Shown in pieces: positions 39,887-45,289 of a stretch of 45,289 bases of DNA. The DNA lies in NCBI RefSeq assembly GCF_020852195.1, contig NZ_JADZBI010000034.1, positions 1 through 45,289 of the forward strand, in the 5' to 3' direction. Position 1 is the first letter of the stretch. Every line of letters starts with the position of its first letter. Source of the DNA: Hyphomicrobium sp. Lineage in GTDB: Bacteria > Pseudomonadota > Alphaproteobacteria > Rhizobiales > Hyphomicrobiaceae. A model generated the notes under the pieces. It worked only from the letters and a program-made list of their open reading frames with translations, did no database searches and had not been told where the DNA came from. A program made the translations under genes and the position numbers.

Positions 39887-39966
39887 GTTGCGCTTGAGAG
39901 CCTTCCGCACGATGATCGCAATCGAGCGGTAAAGCCCGAATCGACGCGGGTACGGAAAGGAAACCC

Positions 39967-41748
39967 ATGAGCTACGAGGCTCCAGTAGACGACATCCTCT
40001 TCGCGCTCAAGACGGCGGCCGATGTTTCGGGCGGCATGGATAAGGAGGCCGTGCGCGGCCTCGACGAGGACACGCTGCGCGCGATCCTGGAGGAGGCCGG
40101 CAAGTTCGCGTCCGAGGAGCTGGCGCCCCTGAACAAGGCCGGCGACCGCACGCCGTCCCGCTGGATCGATGGCCGCGTCACGACCCCGCCCGGCTGGAAG
40201 GCCGCTTACGACGCGTTCCGCACCGCCGGTTGGAGCGCCCTTCCGTGCCCGGAGGCGTTCGGCGGCCAGGACCTGCCCGAGACGGTGGCGATGGCGGTGT
40301 GCGAGATGTGGAACGCGGCCAACCTCTCGTTCGGCCTCTGCCCGCTTCTGACTCAGGGCGCCATCGACGCGCTGCAGGCCGGCGGCTCCGAGGAGCTCAA
40401 GCAGCGCTACCTGCCGCGCATGGTGAGCGGCGAATGGACCGGCACCATGAACCTGACCGAGCCGCACGCCGGCTCCGACCTCTCCGTCATCAAGACGCGC
40501 GCCGAGCGCGCTCCCGGCGGCACCTATCGCCTGTTTGGCACCAAGATCTTCATCACCTACGGCGATCATGATCTGACCGAGAACATCGTGCACCTCGTGC
40601 TCGCGCGCTTGCCGGACGCGCCCGAGGGGACGCGCGGCATCTCGCTGTTCCTGGTGCCGAAGCGCCTAGTCGCCGACGACGGCACGCTCGGCGCCGAGAA
40701 CGACGTCGTCTGCGCCGGCCTCGAGCACAAGCTCGGCATCCACGGCAGCCCGACGGCGGTGATGAAGTTCGGCGAGAAGGAGGGCGCGGTCGGCTACCTC
40801 GTCGGCGAGGAGAACCGCGGCTTGAACACCATGTTCGTCATGATGAATGCCGCGCGGCTCGCCGTCGGCATCCAGGGCGTCGCGGTTGCCGAGCGCGCGA
40901 CCCAACACGCCGTCGCCTACGCCAGGGAGCGCCGCCAGGGACGTGCCATCGCGGCGCGGTCGCCCGGCATGGTGCCCATCGCCGAGCACCCGGACATCCG
41001 CCGCACGCTGCTCACCATGAAGGCGCTGACGCGCGCCGCCCGCGCCATCTGCTACGCCACCGCCGCCGAGATCGACGCCTCGCGCCACGCCGCGACGGAG
41101 TCCGAGCGCCGCACCGCCGGCGACCGTGCGGCGCTCCTGACGCCCGTCGCCAAGGCGTTCTCGACCGACATCGGCTGCGAGGTGGCGTCGCTCGGTGTGC
41201 AGGTCCACGGCGGCATGGGTTTCGTCGAGGAGACCGGCGCCGCGCAGTTCTACCGCGACGCGCGCATCCTGCCGATCTACGAGGGCACCAACGGCATCCA
41301 GGCCATCGATCTCGTGACGCGCAAGCTGCCGCTCGCCGGCGGCCAGCTCGTCAAGGACCTGATCGCCGAGTTCGACGCCGTGGCGCGCCGCGTGAAGGCG
41401 GTCAACCGGCTCGAGATCGGCCGCATGGGCCAGCGCCTCGCCTCGACCGTGGTCGCCTTCGCCGAGGCGACCGCCTGGATGGCCGAGGCCGTGGAGCACA
41501 GCCCCAACCTCGCGCTCGCCGGCGCCACGCCCTACTTGCGGCTGTTCGGCCTCACCGCCGGCGGCCACTACCTCGCCAAGGGCGCGCTCGCCGCGCTGGA
41601 CGAAGGGGGGGCGCACGCCATGGAGTCCGTTGCGCTGGCGCGTTTCTTCACCGAAAACATCTCCGTGGCCGCGCCGGGTCTGGCAGCCGTCGTGACGTCG
41701 GGCGGCCATGCGGTTCTGGATGCGCTGCCCGAAACGGCGCCCGCCTGA
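39967..41748 (+). CDS. Acyl-CoA dehydrogenase, DmdC-like long form
   Basis: The 593-residue flavoenzyme fits the long acyl-CoA dehydrogenase family that includes 3-methylmercaptopropionyl-CoA dehydrogenase (DmdC). It has MNLTEPHAGSDLSVIKT (substrate/FAD site), FGTKIFITYGDHDL, EHKLGIHGSPTAVM, ASLGVQVHGGMGF and the RILPIYEGTNGIQAIDLV motif with the catalytic Glu. A C-terminal extension to 593 residues is typical of the DmdC-type subfamily. AAGGAAA precedes the ATG. It may oxidise branched, thio- or long-chain acyl-CoA; the exact substrate is not visible. The following gene starts 14 bases later. Confidence 0.93.
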   Translation: MSYEAPVDDILFALKTAADVSGGMDKEAVRGLDEDTLRAILEEAGKFASEELAPLNKAGDRTPSRWIDGRVTTPPGWKAAYDAFRTAGWSALPCPEAFGGQDLPETVAMAVCEMWNAANLSFGLCPLLTQGAIDALQAGGSEELKQRYLPRMVSGEWTGTMNLTEPHAGSDLSVIKTRAERAPGGTYRLFGTKIFITYGDHDLTENIVHLVLARLPDAPEGTRGISLFLVPKRLVADDGTLGAENDVVCAGLEHKLGIHGSPTAVMKFGEKEGAVGYLVGEENRGLNTMFVMMNAARLAVGIQGVAVAERATQHAVAYARERRQGRAIAARSPGMVPIAEHPDIRRTLLTMKALTRAARAICYATAAEIDASRHAATESERRTAGDRAALLTPVAKAFSTDIGCEVASLGVQVHGGMGFVEETGAAQFYRDARILPIYEGTNGIQAIDLVTRKLPLAGGQLVKDLIAEFDAVARRVKAVNRLEIGRMGQRLASTVVAFAEATAWMAEAVEHSPNLALAGATPYLRLFGLTAGGHYLAKGALAALDEGGAHAMESVALARFFTENISVAAPGLAAVVTSGGHAVLDALPETAPA

Positions 41749-41761
41749 ACGGAGAACGCCG

Positions 41762-43270
41762 ATGCTGTTCCAGCTCCTCGCGCGCGGTGTGATGACGCTC
41801 GCCATCGTTGCGGCCTTCGCCGGCCCGTCCGATGCCGGCTGGCTGTCGCGCCTTGTCCGCGAGGCGGGCGAGAGCGGCGGCGGCGTGACCTCGAAGCTCG
41901 GCAAGACCGGCGCCAGCGCCCTGGACAGTGCGGCCGCCCACGTGGCCTCGTTGCCCAAGCTTCCGGGCGGCGGCACCGCGCTCGCCGCCCACGTCACGCC
42001 CGAAGGTCATTGGAAGTTCGCCAACCGCGAGGGTCAGGTCTTCACCGCCGGCACGCCCGACGAGCTGGCCCGTGTCGGCGCCGCGCTGGCGCCCGAGGCA
42101 GCGCCGGGCGGCAAGCTCGCCTACTATCTCTCCGAGGACACGGTCTTCAACCAGCGAACGGCCTTGAAGGATCTGCCGCAGGGCGCGGACCTGCACCTCG
42201 TCGTCGGCAAGGACGCCTACCGCCTGCGCCGCACGGGCACCTCGGGCGATCTCGCTGCCGAGTTCCGCCCGAGCGTGGTCGTGAGCCTCGCCGACCGCGG
42301 GCTGTTCGAGGAGACCGTCTACCGACTGACGCGCCCGCTCAGCCGCTCGAGCATCCGCGTGCTGGCACTGGAGACCGGCGGCCCGACGCGCCTGTCGTCC
42401 GTGCCGCGCTACGATCCGGCCACCAAGGCTGCGCTTGTCGATGCCGTCGACCCATCGGTGCTACCGCAGGCGCTGTCGGGCCTCAAGGGCCAGACCGCTC
42501 TGGTCTCCGGCCGCATCGACGGCAACGTGCTGACCTTCCGTCCCTCGAGCGGCCCCGAGCAGACGCTCGATGTGGCCAGGCTCGTCAAGGCTGCCGAGGA
42601 CGCCGACGTCAACCTGGTGCTTCTGGCGACGGGCGCCGCCCATCAGCCGGGCGGCCGCAACTGGCTCTGGCAGCGGGTCGCCGTGTCGGGTCTCGACGAC
42701 GCACTGACGCGGGCGACCTTCGCCGATTTCCTGAGCGCGCTCGGTGGCGCCGGCAACGAGCTGACCATCAAGGCCTCGCCCGGCTCCTACGGCCGCGTGG
42801 TGTTCTCCGCTTCTCCGTCCCCCAGTGCCACGGCGCCGCTGACCGACTGGATCCGGTGGGACGACTGGGTCGGCGAGATCACCGGGCACGTGGCCATGAA
42901 GTCGGCCGAGGTCTTCGCGCGAGACGCGGCGCAGGAGCGCGAGCTTGATGCGCGCATCGTTCCCGGCATTCCCTCCGGCGTGCAATATTTCTATCTGGGC
43001 TCACTCGTGGCCGGGCTCTTGGCATGGCAGGTCTCGTTCCCCTGGTGGTCTCGCATCTGGCCGCCGGAGCAGCGCCATGAGTACGCCGGCCGCATCGGCT
43101 ACATCGCCGCCCGCACCGCCCGTTTCGTCGCCTGCGTGCTCGTATTCCTGCCGCTGGTCGGCATTCCCGCCCTGCTCTGGCTCGGCGTTCTCCAGATCTG
43201 GGGGCTGATCATCGCCCCGTTCCGTTTCCTGGGCTGGCTCCGCAACCGGCTCATACCTCGCCGCGCGTGA
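41762..43270 (+). CDS. Large exported/membrane-anchored protein of unknown function
   Basis: A 502-residue protein with a signal peptide (ARGVMTLAIVAAFAGPSDAG), a long periplasmic-looking part (residues about 25-400) and two hydrophobic segments near the C-terminus (YFYLGSLVAGLLAWQVSF and FVACVLVFLPLVGIPALLWLGVLQIWGLII). The central part contains the stretch FEETVYRLTRPLSRSSIRVLALETGG. No family is recognised. The gene starts 14 bases after the acyl-CoA dehydrogenase stop, so co-transcription is likely. The frame extends upstream to 41708 inside the previous gene, but ATG 41762 precedes the signal peptide directly. Confidence 0.8.
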   Translation: MLFQLLARGVMTLAIVAAFAGPSDAGWLSRLVREAGESGGGVTSKLGKTGASALDSAAAHVASLPKLPGGGTALAAHVTPEGHWKFANREGQVFTAGTPDELARVGAALAPEAAPGGKLAYYLSEDTVFNQRTALKDLPQGADLHLVVGKDAYRLRRTGTSGDLAAEFRPSVVVSLADRGLFEETVYRLTRPLSRSSIRVLALETGGPTRLSSVPRYDPATKAALVDAVDPSVLPQALSGLKGQTALVSGRIDGNVLTFRPSSGPEQTLDVARLVKAAEDADVNLVLLATGAAHQPGGRNWLWQRVAVSGLDDALTRATFADFLSALGGAGNELTIKASPGSYGRVVFSASPSPSATAPLTDWIRWDDWVGEITGHVAMKSAEVFARDAAQERELDARIVPGIPSGVQYFYLGSLVAGLLAWQVSFPWWSRIWPPEQRHEYAGRIGYIAARTARFVACVLVFLPLVGIPALLWLGVLQIWGLIIAPFRFLGWLRNRLIPRRA

Positions 43271-43349
43271 TAGCGCTGGCCAGCCGGGCACGCTTCGCTA
43301 TCATGGCCATAACGAAGAAACTTTGGGAGCGCCCGAGGCTTAGTCACTT

Positions 43350-44300
43350 ATGGCAACACTGCTGATCACGCACGCCGACTTTCTCGACCATGACACCGGC
43401 TACAGCCATCCCGAGCGGCCGGACCGCATGCGCGCCCTTGACAAGGTGCTTGCGCACGAGAGCTACAACGCGCTCGAGCGCGCCGAGGCGCCGCTTCGCG
43501 ACGACGTCGAGGAGGCGATTCTGCGCGTGCATCCGATCGGTCATCTGGCACGCATGAAAGGTGCGGGCGAGGTCGCCAAGAAGCGCAACGGCGGCCTGCA
43601 CCTCGACAACGATACGGTGATGTCCGCCGGCAGCATGGAAGCGGCCCTGCGCGCCGTAGGCGCCGGCCTCGACGCTGTCGACGCGGTTATGGGCGGCCGT
43701 GTCGCCAACGCGTTCTGCCAGGTGCGCCCGCCGGGCCATCACGCCGAGGCCAACCGCGCCATGGGCTTCTGCCTGTTCTCGAACGCCGCCATCGCGGCCC
43801 ACTACGCCCGCGCCCGCTACGGCGCCGACCGCATCGCCGTCGTCGATTTCGACGTCCATCACGGCAACGGCACGCAGGACATCTTCTGGTCCGACAAGGA
43901 TCTGTTCTACGGCTCGACGCACCAGATGCCGCTGTTCCCCGGCTCCGGCGAGCTGTCGGAGACCGGCGTCGGCAACATCTGGAACGCGCCCTTGCGCGAG
44001 GGCGACGCGGGCGAGACCTTCCGCGAAGCGTTCACGTCGCGGATTCTGGGTCCGCTGCACAACTTCGGTCCGGACCTGATCGTGATCTCCGCCGGCTTCG
44101 ACGCTCACAAGCGCGATCCGCTCGGCGGCCTGCGCCTCGTCGAGGCCGACTTCATGTGGGCCACCGAGGCGCTCGGCAAGGCGGCGGAGCAGCACTGCCA
44201 CGGCCGCATTGTCTCCATGCTGGAAGGCGGCTACGACCTCGACGCGCTGGCCAAGTCGGTCGCTGTCCATGTCCGCACGCTGATGGACCTCGGCAGCTAA
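43350..44300 (+). CDS. Histone deacetylase family hydrolase
   Basis: A 316-residue member of the arginase/deacetylase fold family (bacterial HDAC-like, including acetylpolyamine amidohydrolases and AcuC-like proteins). Metal and catalytic motifs are intact: RPPGHHAEANRAMGFCLFSN, VVDFDVHHGNGTQ, SAGFDAHKRDPLGGL and LEGGYDLDALA. It is cytoplasmic and removes acetyl groups from lysine or polyamine substrates. The ATG at 43350 precedes the family start (LLITHADFLDHDTGYSHPERPDR). It precedes xseB by 90 bases, a common alphaproteobacterial order. Confidence 0.95.
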   Translation: MATLLITHADFLDHDTGYSHPERPDRMRALDKVLAHESYNALERAEAPLRDDVEEAILRVHPIGHLARMKGAGEVAKKRNGGLHLDNDTVMSAGSMEAALRAVGAGLDAVDAVMGGRVANAFCQVRPPGHHAEANRAMGFCLFSNAAIAAHYARARYGADRIAVVDFDVHHGNGTQDIFWSDKDLFYGSTHQMPLFPGSGELSETGVGNIWNAPLREGDAGETFREAFTSRILGPLHNFGPDLIVISAGFDAHKRDPLGGLRLVEADFMWATEALGKAAEQHCHGRIVSMLEGGYDLDALAKSVAVHVRTLMDLGS

Positions 44301-44390
44301 GCGTCTGATCGCACATGGCGAAACGAGTGCGTGCGCCGGCGCGCGCGAGGCTCTAGAGTCGAGTCAAAAGAATCACGAGGCCGGGACGGG

Positions 44391-44648
44391 ATGAGCAAGC
44401 CGTTGAAGAACCACGCCGACATCAAGGAGCTCTCCTTCGAGAAGGCCTTGAAGGAGCTCGAGACCATCGTCAGCCGGCTGGAGCGCGGCGACGTTGAGCT
44501 CGAGGAGAGCATCACCATCTACGAGCGCGGCGAGGCTCTGCGCGAGCACTGCGACCGCCTGCTGAAGCAGGCCGAGGCGCGCGTCGAGAAGCTCACCGTC
44601 GGCTCGGACGGCACGCCGCGCGGCACCGAGCCCCTCGACCCGGAATAG
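44391..44648 (+). CDS. xseB: Exodeoxyribonuclease VII small subunit
   Basis: XseB is the small helical subunit that forms exonuclease VII with XseA. The 85-residue product has the family pattern: [41 protein letters not shown]. The start ATG at 44391 is chosen because the upstream 20 residues are Arg-rich and non-conserved. xseA is not in the window. It is followed, after a repeat-bearing gap of about 400 bases, by dxs. Confidence 0.95.
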   Translation: MSKPLKNHADIKELSFEKALKELETIVSRLERGDVELEESITIYERGEALREHCDRLLKQAEARVEKLTVGSDGTPRGTEPLDPE

Positions 44649-45042
44649 CGGCTGCCGAGCCCACCACGCGGATTGCGGAAGGGCCTGGAGCGTGTCTTCA
44701 ATTCAGCTCGAAGCACTCTGCTCCCATCGTCATGGCCGGGCTTGACACGGCCATCCAGGGCGTGTTCCCGACCGATGAGCAACTGGCCCCTGGATCGCCG
44801 CCTCGTCGTGGCGACGCCTTGCCCGCGGACGGCGGCCATGACGGCAAGGACTAGGGTTAGGGCTGGCGCGCGTCGGCGGCGAAGCCCTTTGCCGTTCTGC
44901 CGCAGCCGCCGGGGAGGAATGCCCGGCCTCGGCCCTTCATCCGCCGCAGGTTCGGCGCTAAGGTAGCGCAGAGACGCGGCCCCGAAACGCCGGGGACCGC
45001 GCGGGAGCCTAGGCTCCGATGACCGAAGGATGATGCCCCGCC
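44649..45042. other. Gap with palindromic repeat before dxs
   Basis: The gap is about 390 bases. At 44732-44754, ATGGCC and GGCCAT enclose GGGCTTGACAC, then CCAGGG; this is a diverged relative of the repeat at 697-735 (GTCATxxCCGGxxx...ATCCAG). I see no supportable gene here. The dxs promoter must lie in the right part. Confidence 0.5.
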
Positions 45043-45289
45043 GTGAGCAAGACACCGCTCCTCGACACCATCAAGACGCCCGAGGATCTTCGCCAGCATT
45101 CCGAGTCCGATCTCCGCCAGATTGCCGACGAGCTGCGCCTGGAGACCATCGACGCCGTGTCTGTCACGGGCGGACATCTGGGTGCCGGCCTCGGCGTCGT
45201 GGAGCTCACGGTGGCGCTGCACTGGATCTTCGACACCCCGCGCGACCGGCTGATCTGGGACGTCGGCCATCAGTCCTACCCGCACAAGA
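45043..45289 (+). CDS. dxs: 1-deoxy-D-xylulose-5-phosphate synthase, N-terminal fragment (3' end outside window)
   Basis: Dxs condenses pyruvate and glyceraldehyde-3-phosphate using thiamine diphosphate, the first step of the MEP isoprenoid pathway. The 82 residues visible include [12 protein letters not shown] near the N-terminus, [21 protein letters not shown] and the end [12 protein letters not shown], all diagnostic. The start is GTG at 45043; the ATGs at 45030 and 45033 are in another frame. The window cuts the gene after about an eighth of its length. Confidence 0.96.
   Translation, partial: MSKTPLLDTIKTPEDLRQHSESDLRQIADELRLETIDAVSVTGGHLGAGLGVVELTVALHWIFDTPRDRLIWDVGHQSYPHK

Noticed and set aside
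1-45289. CRISPR array, prophage, plasmid origin or restriction system
   Set aside because: No regularly spaced repeats, phage structural genes, integrase, Rep protein or methylase/nuclease pair were seen in the window.

Overview
The window reads as chromosomal DNA of a GC-rich alphaproteobacterium, most likely in the order Hyphomicrobiales (Rhizobiales). The best evidence is the conserved block bamE | CBP3-type ubiquinol-cytochrome c chaperone - DUF177 - plsX - fabH - ihfA - merR, together with a MutL carrying the endonuclease motif, a MASE1 histidine kinase/FixJ-like regulator pair and the xseB - dxs neighbourhood. The genus cannot be fixed from the sequence. Both window ends cut genes: a di-haem cytochrome c peroxidase on the left and dxs on the right.

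Layout. 0-7 kb: end of a cytochrome c peroxidase, a DUF6891 protein, bamE, and the plus-strand lipid/nucleoid block. 7-10 kb: a Sfp-type phosphopantetheinyl transferase, tRNA-Pro(GGG) and a large membrane-bound nucleotide-sugar 4,6-dehydratase. 10-14 kb (minus strand): a BtuF-like binding protein without signal peptide, a polytopic membrane protein, a zinc phospholipase C-like/DUF4332 fusion and an alpha/beta hydrolase with the full set of fluoroacetate dehalogenase active-site residues. 14-16.3 kb: a fumarylacetoacetate hydrolase-family gene whose reading frame has lost its normal end, running antisense through a small accessory module. The module has two short related aromatic-rich proteins and a divergent regulator, separated by palindromes. 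A 176-bp repeat with perfect 19-bp inverted ends follows it.

16.3-25 kb is a TonB-dependent uptake locus: tonB, exbD, exbB and a small exported protein on the minus strand, diverging from two large TonB-dependent receptors. Both receptors have a TonB-box-like motif, a Lys/Ala/Pro linker and three cysteine pairs set in Asp/Glu-rich segments. A TCGGGAA/TTCCCGA inverted repeat lies upstream of each receptor, which suggests a common regulator. The ligand is unknown; acidic loops argue for a cationic or metal-containing ligand.

25-34 kb: mutL, a sugar transferase with a coupled exported protein, a PilZ protein, small membrane proteins, a low-affinity iron permease-like protein, a DUF533/TerB-like protein, and an OpgC-type acyltransferase overlapping an SGNH hydrolase (probable periplasmic glucan or polysaccharide decoration). 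33.4-34 kb holds two very short minus-strand genes ended by a convincing intrinsic terminator. 34-45 kb: histidine kinase and response regulator, small exported proteins (one Cys-rich), an FAD-linked 2-hydroxyacid dehydrogenase, Sua5/TsaC, a DmdC-like acyl-CoA dehydrogenase, a large exported protein of unknown function, a histone deacetylase-family hydrolase, xseB and the start of dxs.

The least explained parts are the small two-protein/regulator module at 14.94-16.26 kb and the acidic, Cys-paired receptor pair with its shared operator-like repeats at 19-25 kb. All family names come from recognising motifs by eye; no database search was run.
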